Source of the DNA: Butyrivibrio sp. INlla18
GTDB taxonomy: Bacteria > Bacillota > Clostridia > Lachnospirales > Lachnospiraceae
Length of the DNA: 64,000 nt
Direction: 5' to 3'
Assembly (NCBI RefSeq): GCF_900103635.1
Contig: NZ_FMXK01000006.1
Location: forward strand, 124,001-188,000
Below are positions 1 through 7,972 of the stretch, one piece after another; within the stretch, counting starts at the first letter, position 1; every line of letters starts with the position of its first letter. The notes under the pieces are model-generated. The model was not told the DNA's origin. It did no database searches and was given only the letters and a program-made list of their open reading frames with translations. Position numbers and translations under genes: made by a program.

Positions 1-275
1 ATAGGGGAGGACAGGATATTTCATATAAGTGCCCTCTTGATAAGATTCCACTTTTTGTTAAGGAAGGATCTATAATCCCTATGAAAAAGCCGGAGCTGTG
101 TACCAGGGATATGAATGATAATGCTGTGGAAGTTTCAGTTTACCCCGGATGTGATGGGAGTTTTAGATTATATGAGGATTCCGGAGATGGATACGGCTAT
201 GAAAAGGGAAATTATCATATAAAGAGCTATTATTGGAATGAAGAAAAACAGGAGTTAACAGAGGATTATTCATGA
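1..275 (+). CDS. GH31 family glycoside hydrolase, C-terminal fragment
   Basis: The open frame enters from the left edge (first full codon at base 3) and ends at the TGA at 273-275, leaving 90 residues. The stretch APLDKIPLFVKEGS-like (here CPLDKIPLFVKEGSIIPM) followed by a beta-rich tail (VSVYPGCDGSFRLYEDSG) is the C-terminal beta-sandwich typical of family 31 alpha-glucosidases and alpha-xylosidases. These enzymes cleave terminal alpha-linked sugars from oligosaccharides. The catalytic barrel lies outside the window, so substrate specificity cannot be read. The stop codon overlaps the ATG of the next gene (ATGA), implying translational coupling with apbE. Family call is fairly safe; exact enzyme is not. 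Confidence 0.82.
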   Translation, partial: RGGQDISYKCPLDKIPLFVKEGSIIPMKKPELCTRDMNDNAVEVSVYPGCDGSFRLYEDSGDGYGYEKGNYHIKSYYWNEEKQELTEDYS

Positions 276-1318
276 AAAAGCTTTTAGGAGTCGTCGGAGT
301 AGTATTAGGCCTGGCGGTATTTCTGGTCATACTAAAATTTTATCATGCCAAGGAAGACAATCTTGAAACTACAACGCTTTATGCAATGGATACGCTAATG
401 GAAATCCAGGTTGCGGGAGATGCAGCTCTTTTGGATGAATCTGAAAGAAAAATAGGAAATCTTGAAAAGGCGCTATCTGTTACTGATCCTGACAGCGAAA
501 TAGGACTTCTAAATGAAAAAAAGCAGTACATAATGTCTAAACAAACTACTGGGATCTTAAAGAATGCGCTTGATATTTGCAAGGAGACTGATGGAGACCT
601 TGATATATCAATATATCCTGTGCTGACTGCCTGGGGATTCACTACCAGTAAGTATAGGATCCCTGAGGAAACTGAGATAAAAGATCTTTTAAAATATGTT
701 GATTACAGAAGGATCAGCATAAGGAACGGATCTAACGGAACATCTCTTGTTACTATCCCTTCCGATATGAAGATTGATCTTGGAAGTATCGTAAAGGGAT
801 ATACCAGCAACATGCTTGCTGATTACTACAGGAAGATGGGAGTGAAAAGTGCTCTGATAAATCTTGGAGGCAATGTACAGTGCGTTGGGAAAAAGCCAAA
901 CGGTCAGCCATGGAACGTTGCTATAAAGAGCCCATTTAAAGATACTAAGAGCGGAATTTTGGGAGTGATAAAGGCAGAAGATGTAGCTATTATCACCTCT
1001 GGAGGATATGAGAGATTCTTTGAAAGTAATGGAGAAGTATTCTGGCATATCCTGGATCCGGATACAGGAAAGCCTGCAAAGAATGGCCTTGTATCTGTCA
1101 CTATAATCGGTAAGGATGGTCTTATGTGTGACGGTTTTTCAACAGCTCTTTTTGTGAAGGGACTTGATGAGGCTATAGATTTTTGGAAGACGAGAGATGA
1201 CTTCGATGCAGTATTTATCACTGATGATGGAAATGTGTATGTGACAGAAGGGATAGCTGACAAGTTTTCTCTTTCTTCTGAGTATTATGATGCTAAGCTT
1301 ACTGTAGTTAGAAAGTGA
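272..1318 (+). CDS. apbE: FAD:protein FMN transferase (ApbE)
   Basis: This 348-residue protein matches the ApbE flavinyltransferase family, which attaches FMN from FAD to Thr/Ser of partner proteins such as Rnf or Nqr subunits outside the membrane. Residues 1-24 form a single hydrophobic N-terminal segment without a lipobox cysteine, so it is probably a membrane-anchored extracytoplasmic enzyme. Family hallmarks are visible: AMDTLMEI near residue 38, DLGSIVKGY near 170, the LINLGGNV strand near 197, SGGYERFF near 243, HILDPDTGKPA near 259 and the metal-site region CDGFSTALF near 287. The ATG overlaps the upstream GH31 stop. Rnf genes, the likely substrates in this family of bacteria, are not in the window. 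Confidence 0.93.
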   Translation: MKKLLGVVGVVLGLAVFLVILKFYHAKEDNLETTTLYAMDTLMEIQVAGDAALLDESERKIGNLEKALSVTDPDSEIGLLNEKKQYIMSKQTTGILKNALDICKETDGDLDISIYPVLTAWGFTTSKYRIPEETEIKDLLKYVDYRRISIRNGSNGTSLVTIPSDMKIDLGSIVKGYTSNMLADYYRKMGVKSALINLGGNVQCVGKKPNGQPWNVAIKSPFKDTKSGILGVIKAEDVAIITSGGYERFFESNGEVFWHILDPDTGKPAKNGLVSVTIIGKDGLMCDGFSTALFVKGLDEAIDFWKTRDDFDAVFITDDGNVYVTEGIADKFSLSSEYYDAKLTVVRK

Positions 1319-1351
1319 TTCACATAGTATAATTGATCTAGAGGCGATCAT

Positions 1352-2017
1352 ATGAAAAAGGGTGTCTTTAGAACTATATTAACAAGTGCATTAGTTGTTG
1401 TTTTTATGATACTTTTGTATTTATTTATCGGGCGTCCTATGATATCATTTTTAGGAGATCCTGAAAAACTTCAGCAGTATGTTGAAGACCAGGGTATGTT
1501 GGGGTTACTTATATTTGGTATTTTTATCTTTATTCAAACTCTTTCTACTTGCATTCCCGGACTACCGTTTTATCTGGCGGCTGGTTACGTGTGGGGCGGC
1601 TTAAAGGGCGCGGTCATATGTGATGTTTTTGCCACTTTGGCGAACTCTTTAGCTTTTCTTATTGGTAGGAGATTTGGTAGAGATTTCCTTCTATATTTAT
1701 TCCCAGAAGACAAACTTATAAAGGTTGAGGATTTCATAAAAAGAGGAAAGCCTATGCTTATTCACATTCTTTTTATGTTATTTCCATTACCAAAAGATAC
1801 ATATGCCTACCTTGGCTATTATTCAGAAGAAAAACTTATTGTGTGGATCCTTTTGACACTGGTATTTAGATTTCCACATATTTTCCTATATACCTATGGC
1901 GGAGCGATGCTTATTTCGAATCAGTATAGCCTCCTTGTTCTAGGGGCAGTGATCGCGATCATCGTATATGTAGTAGCTGCGCTATTTGTAAAAAAAGAAA
2001 AAAGAAGGTCAGAATAG
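1352..2017 (+). CDS. TVP38/TMEM64 (VTT domain) membrane protein
   Basis: A 221-residue polytopic membrane protein with a first hydrophobic segment at about residues 9-27 and several more up to residue 215. The central part (YLAAGYVWGGLKGAV, LIGRRFGRDFL) fits the VTT/DedA-like fold with its re-entrant helices; the GRRFGR element is a recognisable family motif. Members are implicated in lipid scrambling or membrane homeostasis, but a precise role for this subgroup is not established. It starts 33 bases after apbE with AGAGG ahead of the ATG, so the two are probably cotranscribed. The tail KKEKRR is cytoplasmic. Confidence 0.85.
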   Translation: MKKGVFRTILTSALVVVFMILLYLFIGRPMISFLGDPEKLQQYVEDQGMLGLLIFGIFIFIQTLSTCIPGLPFYLAAGYVWGGLKGAVICDVFATLANSLAFLIGRRFGRDFLLYLFPEDKLIKVEDFIKRGKPMLIHILFMLFPLPKDTYAYLGYYSEEKLIVWILLTLVFRFPHIFLYTYGGAMLISNQYSLLVLGAVIAIIVYVVAALFVKKEKRRSE

Positions 2018-2101
2018 CAAAATAAAATAATTAAGCAAATTAACGATATTTTGTATATAATATAATTGTAGAAGTTTATGTAGATCAGTTGGAGAGTAGA
2101 T

Positions 2102-2509
2102 ATGAGTGTACTAAAAATTGATGCTCTGGTGGATAATCTGGATAAAGTCATAGAGTTTATTGACACAGAGCTTGAACAGCATAACGCTTCAATGAAGGTA
2201 CAGACTCAGATCGATGTAGCAGTAGAGGAAATATTCGTTAATATATGTCATTACGCCTATGGAGATAGAGTAGGCCAGGCCGAAATATCTTTTGAATATG
2301 ATAAAGAAAAAGAGAGCGTTTTCATAACATTTATTGATAGCGGCGCCAGATATGATCCATTACAAAAAGAAGATCCTGATATAACACTATCTGTAGAAGA
2401 GAGACAGATAGGCGGTTTGGGAATTTATATAGTAAAAAAGAGCATGGATGAGGTTAATTATCTCTATGAAGATGGGAAAAACAAGCTTTCCCTCATAAAG
2501 AAACTGTAA
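2102..2509 (+). CDS. GHKL-type ATP-binding protein (RsbW/anti-sigma kinase-like)
   Basis: 135 residues making up a lone HATPase_c_2 domain: the N-box is seen as VEEIFVNICHYAYG (about residues 41-54), the G1 box as DSGARYDP and the G2 box as IGGLGIYIVKK. This is the fold of RsbW/SpoIIAB serine kinases that phosphorylate STAS proteins or bind sigma factors, and of many orphan regulators. No STAS protein or sigma factor is adjacent. It precedes the FapA-type gene by 30 bases, so the two may be coregulated. The molecular class is secure; whether it is an anti-sigma factor, a kinase or a general switch protein is not. Confidence 0.82.
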   Translation: MSVLKIDALVDNLDKVIEFIDTELEQHNASMKVQTQIDVAVEEIFVNICHYAYGDRVGQAEISFEYDKEKESVFITFIDSGARYDPLQKEDPDITLSVEERQIGGLGIYIVKKSMDEVNYLYEDGKNKLSLIKKL

Positions 2510-2539
2510 AGACTATATATGCCAAGTTTAGGAGCACAT

Positions 2540-5059
2540 ATGGCTACTCAGGAAACAGACCTTATTAGTGAATTTAATGTTTATTCTGGCCTTGATTCTT
2601 TTGATCAGAATTCATTAGAAAAAGAGCTAGATCTGTGCAAGTATGCAGGAGCTGATGTTGATAAACTGAGAGCTCTTAAGTTTAATGCGCTTCAATTGGC
2701 TGAGATCAGGAAGGGTCTCACCGATAAAGTAGATATTTCTAAATATCTTGATCCAAAAATGCCATGGACTGAGATGGAAGAGCTTCGTCTCGAAATGACT
2801 CAGAATATTGACATGACAAAATACAGAGAAGAAGGCTTTGATCTAAGGCAGATTTCTCAGATAAGGCAGGGAATTCAAAATGGTATAGATGTTTCTGTAT
2901 ATGCCAAGAAAGAGTATTTAGCAGATCAGATGCGAGAGCTCAGGCTTGGTATGTCTAAAAATGGCGGTGTTCCAATTATTTTTTTCCAAGATCCACAATA
3001 CGATAATCTGCAAATGCGGGAAATCAGAAAGGGCTTAGAGGCAGGAATCGATATTTCTTCTTATGCAGCCGTGGATGTGCCGTATATGAAAATGCGTGCT
3101 ATCAGACACAGCGCGGAGGATGGGCTATTTTTTACAGGTCAGGAAATTGCTAGATATAATGCCAATATACTTAATCAGATGCATAAGGCTTACTTAGACA
3201 ACGTAGATATTTCCAGGTATATTAAAGAAAGATTTGATGGGGAACAGATCGAACAGATCAGAATAGGACTTAAGGAAGGACTTCCTATTGATGAATTTAT
3301 AACAGGAGACATGCGCGGAGATGCTATCAAAGAGATCAGAATTGGTCTTGAAAATGGTGTTGATGTTGGTAAATATGCAGATGGCGCCTATGGATGGCAA
3401 CAGATGTATGAAATGCGAATGGGCTTGGAGCATCAGATTGATATTACTCCTTATAGCAAGCCTCTTTATAGAGCTGATCAGATGCGCGAGATCAGACTTG
3501 GCCTTGAAGACGGCCTTGATGTAAGTCAGTATTCTACAATGATGTACACAGCCAAGGATATGAGGCGCATCAGAGAGCTTATGCTCTCAGGTGAATATCA
3601 GGCTGTTCTTCCGGATGAGACACCGGAGGTTGCTGCGCTTGATAGAACAGGTGGAGTCAAGGATGGCAAGGTTCTTCTTGAGTCCATGCTTGAAAATAAA
3701 GATTTATACCTGTCCTTTACTCAAAATGACATGCTCTGCTGGATGAAGCTTCCACTTAGAGCTGATGGCATGGAATATACAGAAGATGTTGTTCTGACTT
3801 TCCTTTTTAAGTGCAATGTCAGAAAGGGAGTAAATAGAGACATCATCGCTGATATGGTCAAAGAACATAATCATAATCAGAAGTATCTTGTGGCTTCAGG
3901 AAAAGAGGTTGTAGATGGCTCAGATGGATATTATGAGTATTTCTTTGATACAGAGGCAAATACAGAGCCTGTAATATTAAAGGATGGAACAGCAGATCTT
4001 TCTAATATGGATCTTATCCAGGTTCATGTAGGAGATAAGCTTGCTGAATACCATAGAGCTACCAGGGGAGTTGATGGCTTTAATGTTTATGGCGAAGTTG
4101 TAAAGGCTAAAGCTGGAAAAGAGATTCCTATCCTTAAGGGAGAAGGCTTTATGATCTTAAGCGACAGAGTAACATATGTTGCCAAGTACACAGGAGCTCT
4201 TACCTTTAATGATGGAATCATAAACATCCAAAAGATCATGGTAATGCCTGAAGTTAAGATCACTGACAAGAAGATCAGCTATGATGGCGTAGTATATGTG
4301 ACTGGAGATGTTAATTCCGGAAGTGTGATCTATGCTAGTGGCGATATTATTATTGGTGGTCACATGGAAAGCTCAGAGATTAATAGTGGCGGCAATGTCA
4401 TCATCAAAGGCGGTGCAACATGCCCTATCCGAGGAAGTATTACTGCACAAGGGGATGTTTCAGCCAAATTCTTTGAAGGCGTTACTATAAATGCCAAGAA
4501 TATCTCAGCAAACTACTTTATCAACTGCACTACAAATGCTCAGGGACTTATTAAGACCTATGGTAGAGCCGGTATTATCTATGGTGGAACTTGCCAGAGC
4601 CTCTTTGGTATTGAGTCAGCTGTTGTTGGTAATAAGTCAGGTGCCAAGACCATCATAAATCTTGGGGTAAACGGAGCTCTTCTTGGAGAATTCAATTCTA
4701 TACAGAAGACTATCAGCAGAGAAGAAGAAGATCTTAATACTCTTATCAAGGAAAAGAACAGACTTCAGGAGATCGGAGCTGTTGATAGACAGCAGATGCA
4801 ATGGAAGATCAAGATCAACGCTGCTATTGGTATGAAGGAGAGCAAGATAAAAGAGCTTCTACAAAAGAAAGGAAAGCTCGAAGAAGAGATAAATAAGGGT
4901 AGCCAGGCACAAGCTGTTATTACAGAAATGGTCTATGCAGGAACAATATTTGTTATTGATGGAATTGTTTATAGGGCAGAGAGCGATCGTAGAACATACG
5001 ATAAACTCACGTATAAAGCAGATGCCCTTCGAGAAAATGTAGTAGTTATGGAAGGTTAA
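2540..5059 (+). CDS. FapA-type (DUF342) protein with N-terminal 26-residue repeat array
   Basis: 839 residues from the ATG at 2540, chosen over the in-frame ATG at 2519 because AGGAG lies at 2530-2534, five bases ahead. Three parts are visible. Codons about 2690-3605 encode roughly twelve copies of a 26-residue unit (core MREIRLGLEDGLDVSQY). The middle, about residues 375-720, is the FapA/DUF342 region, ending in a glycine- and asparagine-rich beta-helix (VYVTGDVNSGS, GGNVIIKGGATC). The last 120 residues are a charged coiled coil (EEEDLNTLIKEKNRLQ) plus a short beta tail. FapA proteins are thought to form polymers or scaffolds; no signal peptide or membrane segment is present, so it is cytoplasmic. 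The stop lies nine bases before the next start. Confidence 0.85.
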   Translation: MATQETDLISEFNVYSGLDSFDQNSLEKELDLCKYAGADVDKLRALKFNALQLAEIRKGLTDKVDISKYLDPKMPWTEMEELRLEMTQNIDMTKYREEGFDLRQISQIRQGIQNGIDVSVYAKKEYLADQMRELRLGMSKNGGVPIIFFQDPQYDNLQMREIRKGLEAGIDISSYAAVDVPYMKMRAIRHSAEDGLFFTGQEIARYNANILNQMHKAYLDNVDISRYIKERFDGEQIEQIRIGLKEGLPIDEFITGDMRGDAIKEIRIGLENGVDVGKYADGAYGWQQMYEMRMGLEHQIDITPYSKPLYRADQMREIRLGLEDGLDVSQYSTMMYTAKDMRRIRELMLSGEYQAVLPDETPEVAALDRTGGVKDGKVLLESMLENKDLYLSFTQNDMLCWMKLPLRADGMEYTEDVVLTFLFKCNVRKGVNRDIIADMVKEHNHNQKYLVASGKEVVDGSDGYYEYFFDTEANTEPVILKDGTADLSNMDLIQVHVGDKLAEYHRATRGVDGFNVYGEVVKAKAGKEIPILKGEGFMILSDRVTYVAKYTGALTFNDGIINIQKIMVMPEVKITDKKISYDGVVYVTGDVNSGSVIYASGDIIIGGHMESSEINSGGNVIIKGGATCPIRGSITAQGDVSAKFFEGVTINAKNISANYFINCTTNAQGLIKTYGRAGIIYGGTCQSLFGIESAVVGNKSGAKTIINLGVNGALLGEFNSIQKTISREEEDLNTLIKEKNRLQEIGAVDRQQMQWKIKINAAIGMKESKIKELLQKKGKLEEEINKGSQAQAVITEMVYAGTIFVIDGIVYRAESDRRTYDKLTYKADALRENVVVMEG

Positions 5060-5067
5060 AGGATCTG

Positions 5068-6393
5068 TTGATTGTTAAATATGTAAGAGGCTATGACAAA
5101 CAGGATAATAACTATAACATCTTTACATATGTTGATAGTAATGGCGTTACTCAGACAGTTTACTTTAACTATGACAGAGTAGACAAACAGCCTTGCGATA
5201 ACAGATATAACAATCTTGGAAGTAGCACAGATATTGTAATCTATCAAAAGAGCCAGGAAGAAATTGATGCTGACAAGCATTTAAATAGCTATTTTGGTAA
5301 GAACAGCAATGACGATACAAATGAACTTCACGACAGAGCAAATACTGGTAAGCTTGATGTATTTACCTACGATGAAGGTGGTGTAACCAAGTATCTTGTA
5401 AGAGAAGAGGTAGTGGCTCTTAAAGAAACCGGCCAGGTTCAGGAAGTTGATGGAAAGTTCTTCATGGGAAGCGTAGAGCTTCGCAAAGTAGTTCAGAACA
5501 AGAACAGCAAGATCCATGGTGGAGAATATGCTGTAGATACACAGAATGATGCAGAGTTTAAGGCATTCTGCGAAAAGGCTGGAACATATAAAGCTAAGTA
5601 CGAGGAATATGACAAAGCTGTAGCAGAAGCTAAGCAGGCAGTAGAAGATGCTATCACAGAGACAGATAAACTTAGCGGAGCTATTGATGAGCTCAAGAAT
5701 ACTCGTAAGAACAGACTTGCTAATGCTAAGGCAGCTCTTGAAGTTGATGATCTTGCTACATTCTTTGGCCTTGATATTACAGATGCAGAAGCAGCTGACC
5801 TTAACAACATGACTTTAGAAGAGGCAATAGAGTTCCTTGATAAGTACCTTGCAGAAGCAGAAGAAAAGATCAAAGAAGCAGAAGCTGGTCTATCTGAGCT
5901 TGAAGAAAAGAAGGCAGAAGCTTTCGAGGCATTAAAGAAATTTGTTCAGTCAAATGGCGGCGACGAGGCAACTGATGATACAACAGAAAGTGATGGAAAT
6001 GCAGAAAGCGGAGCTGCAAATGTATATTCAGTACCTAATACAGGAGTAGGACACATAAATGCTGAGGCAGGAACTGAAGAGATGTCAACAGCAGAGGCAG
6101 TTATGGGCAATGCAGTACAGATAGAGGTTCTTGGTGAAAGAAGAGGGGAACTCGATGATGTAATACTTACAGGTACAGCAAAGACTCCAGCTAAGAAGAC
6201 AGTTAAGAAAGAAAAAGTAGAAATAAAGACTCCTACCGTTGTAACTATTCTTGATGAGGAAGTTCCTGTATCAGATGGAATGAAAGAGGAAAAGGTATCC
6301 TGGTGGTGGCTCCTACTTATAGGTTTCCTTGGTGCAGCTGGCGAAGAAATGTATAGAAAAAATAAAACAAAGAAAGAGAAGATCAAAAAGTAA
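5068..6393 (+). CDS. Coiled-coil protein with C-terminal WWWLLL membrane anchor, no signal peptide
   Basis: 441 residues beginning at a TTG (5068) with AAGGA just upstream; no later Met gives a better start before residue about 132. The first 150 residues hold two similar beta-strand stretches (NIFTYVDSNGVTQTVYF and LDVFTYDEGGVTKYLV). Residues about 170-290 are an Ala/Glu/Lys coiled coil, followed by an acidic Ser/Thr/Ala linker. The C-terminus has one membrane helix, VSWWWLLLIGFLGAAG, and a lysine tail. This anchor resembles those ending many Lachnospiraceae surface proteins, yet there is no N-terminal signal peptide. Either it is a tail-anchored cytoplasmic protein or a truncated surface-protein gene. 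It follows the FapA-type gene by nine bases and ends at a strong terminator. Confidence 0.6.
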   Translation: MIVKYVRGYDKQDNNYNIFTYVDSNGVTQTVYFNYDRVDKQPCDNRYNNLGSSTDIVIYQKSQEEIDADKHLNSYFGKNSNDDTNELHDRANTGKLDVFTYDEGGVTKYLVREEVVALKETGQVQEVDGKFFMGSVELRKVVQNKNSKIHGGEYAVDTQNDAEFKAFCEKAGTYKAKYEEYDKAVAEAKQAVEDAITETDKLSGAIDELKNTRKNRLANAKAALEVDDLATFFGLDITDAEAADLNNMTLEEAIEFLDKYLAEAEEKIKEAEAGLSELEEKKAEAFEALKKFVQSNGGDEATDDTTESDGNAESGAANVYSVPNTGVGHINAEAGTEEMSTAEAVMGNAVQIEVLGERRGELDDVILTGTAKTPAKKTVKKEKVEIKTPTVVTILDEEVPVSDGMKEEKVSWWWLLLIGFLGAAGEEMYRKNKTKKEKIKK

Positions 6394-6405
6394 TAACAAT
6401 AGCTT

Positions 6406-6441
6406 ATAAGAGCTGGTCAAATGACCAGCTCTTATTTGTTT
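6406..6441 (+). terminator. Rho-independent terminator after the coiled-coil anchor gene
   Basis: Near-perfect inverted repeat, arms ATAAGAGCTGGTCA and TGACCAGCTCTTAT separated by only two to four unpaired bases, followed by TTGTTT. It lies 12 bases after the stop codon and separates the FapA-type cluster from the ATP synthase operon. Confidence 0.85.
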
Positions 6442-6480
6442 ATAAAATTCAGTCTAAATCTAAATGTTGTATGAAAAACA

Positions 6481-6509
6481 TTGCACAATCAGTGTTATTT
6501 TTCTATAAT
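6481..6509 (+). promoter_or_regulatory. Sigma-A promoter of the ATP synthase operon
   Basis: TTGCAC at 6481-6486 and a perfect TATAAT at 6504-6509 are separated by 17 bases, 27 bases ahead of the atpB start and after a terminator. It is the only good promoter seen before atpBEFAGDC. Confidence 0.8.
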
Positions 6510-6535
6510 AAAGGTTAGTTTTGGGGGCAAATGAT

Positions 6536-7225
6536 ATGAAAGAAACATTATATGAAATCTTAATGGGAGACAAAGCGCTGATCCACATTCCGTATGGCGA
6601 CGGGTTTTTTGATATATATAAATCTGTTGTAGTGTCCTGGTTGGTCATAGCTATTGTCTTTTTTCTTATCCTGTTTATGACTCGTGATCTCAAGGTACAC
6701 AATATTTCCAAGAAACAAGCTGCAGTTGAGTCTTTTGTAATATGGATAAGAGGTGTAACTGGAGGAATGATCGGAGAAGAGGGCTACAGGTACAGAGACT
6801 ATTTGGGCACCGTACTTATTTTTATAGCCTTTTCTAACATGGTCGGACTTTTCGGGCTTACTCCGCCTACTATGGATATTACTATCACGATAGCTCTTTC
6901 TATCATGAGCATCATCCTTGTAGAAGGAGCAGGTATCAAGAGAAAAGGTGTGGGAAAATGGGCTAAGGGCTTTGCTCAGCCTATGGCAGTAATAGCACCT
7001 ATGAATGTGCTAGAGCTCTTTATCAGACCACTGTCTCTTTGCATGCGACTTTTTGGTAACATTCTTGGAGCTACAGTTATCATGGAGCTTATTAAGGTAG
7101 CTATGCCAGTTCCTGTAATTGTGCCAGCTGCACTTAGTTTATATTTTGATATTTTTGATGGTGCGATACAGGCGTATGTTTTTGTATTTCTAACATCACT
7201 ATATATAAAAGAGGCTCTCGAGTGA
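6536..7225 (+). CDS. atpB: F-type ATP synthase subunit a
   Basis: 229 residues from the ATG at 6536, preferred over the in-frame TTG at 6521 because GGGGG sits eight bases ahead. Subunit a forms the ion half-channels against the c-ring in the membrane. The key helix is visible as RPLSLCMRLFGNILG, carrying the essential arginine in MRLFGN, and the last helix as FDGAIQAYVFVFLTSLY. Five or so hydrophobic segments fit the family. It opens the operon atpB-E-F-A-G-D-C; no atpI precedes it. Confidence 0.95.
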   Translation: MKETLYEILMGDKALIHIPYGDGFFDIYKSVVVSWLVIAIVFFLILFMTRDLKVHNISKKQAAVESFVIWIRGVTGGMIGEEGYRYRDYLGTVLIFIAFSNMVGLFGLTPPTMDITITIALSIMSIILVEGAGIKRKGVGKWAKGFAQPMAVIAPMNVLELFIRPLSLCMRLFGNILGATVIMELIKVAMPVPVIVPAALSLYFDIFDGAIQAYVFVFLTSLYIKEALE

Positions 7226-7246
7226 GCAAAATAGGAGGAACAAAAG

Positions 7247-7465
7247 ATGAATTTAACAGCTATTGGAGCAGCTATTGCTGCATTTACAGGTATTGGAGCA
7301 GGTATTGGTATCGGTATCGCAACATCTAAGGCAACAGATGCAGTTGCTCGTCAGCCAGAAGCAGATGGCAAGATCATGAAGCTTCTTCTTTTGGGTTGTG
7401 CCCTTGCAGAGGCAACAGCTATCTATGGTTTCGTTGTTGCTATCATGATCATTCTTTTCTCATAA
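7247..7465 (+). CDS. atpE: F-type ATP synthase subunit c
   Basis: 72 residues forming the usual two-helix hairpin: helix one is glycine-rich (GIGAGIGIGIATS), the loop is ARQPEA, and helix two carries the ion-binding glutamate Glu55 in ALAEATAIY. Compared with the known sodium-binding c subunit of Ilyobacter tartaricus, the glutamine of helix one is Ile22 here and the serine after the glutamate is Ala56, although Thr57 and Tyr60 remain. This favours proton rather than sodium coupling; that is inference from residues only. An AGGAGG site precedes the ATG. Confidence 0.96.
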   Translation: MNLTAIGAAIAAFTGIGAGIGIGIATSKATDAVARQPEADGKIMKLLLLGCALAEATAIYGFVVAIMIILFS

Positions 7466-7480
7466 AGGAGTTGGTAAGTC

Positions 7481-7972
7481 GTGTTAACTACTAGTATTGT
7501 AAACATCGCATGTACAATCATAAATCTTCTGATCTTGTATTTTATTGCCAAGAAATTTCTTTTCCAGAGAATCGACAATATCTTTATGCAGCGTAAAGAG
7601 GAAGTGGATGAGGCTACAAAGGCAGCTGATAAGGCTACTCAGGAAGCCCTTAACACTAAGAGAGAATACGAAAAGAAGATTGAACTTGCTGATGAGGAAA
7701 AAGAACAGATCCTTTCTGACATCAAGAAGCAGGGCTATGACGAGTATGAGCGCATTGTAAATGATGCCAAGAAAAAGGGAGAGCAGATCCTTACAGAAGC
7801 TAAGCACAATGCTGAAGTTGAGAATGAGAGAGCTAAAGAGGTCTATGCAGCTCAGCTTACAGATATGGTAATTGATGCAGCTTCTAAGATTGCTGCTACC
7901 AAGCATAGCACTCAGGATGATCTGGAACTTTATGACAAGTTTATTAGTGAAGCTGGAGTAAGTAATGAGTGA
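7481..7972 (+). CDS. atpF: F-type ATP synthase subunit b
   Basis: 163 residues from a GTG at 7481 with AAAGGAG ten bases ahead. An N-terminal membrane helix ([23 protein letters not shown]) is followed by a long charged coiled coil that makes the peripheral stalk, ending in a segment ([13 protein letters not shown]) like the delta-binding end of other b subunits. Length is normal, so it is not a b-delta fusion. The gene overlaps atpA by eight bases. With no separate delta gene, its C-terminus presumably docks to the delta-like domain fused to alpha. Confidence 0.94.
   Translation: MLTTSIVNIACTIINLLILYFIAKKFLFQRIDNIFMQRKEEVDEATKAADKATQEALNTKREYEKKIELADEEKEQILSDIKKQGYDEYERIVNDAKKKGEQILTEAKHNAEVENERAKEVYAAQLTDMVIDAASKIAATKHSTQDDLELYDKFISEAGVSNE

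Noticed and set aside
2040-2066. Promoter before the GHKL ATPase gene
   Set aside because: Two overlapping TATAAT boxes exist, but no -35 at a proper distance; too AT-rich to call.
2690-3605. DNA tandem repeat or CRISPR-like array
   Set aside because: The repetition is at the protein level (26 residues) within one open frame; DNA copies have diverged and there are no spacers.
5946-6386. 146-residue - strand frame with a hydrophobic N-terminus under the coiled-coil anchor gene
   Set aside because: It is the complement of the acidic linker and membrane helix; no independent signals.
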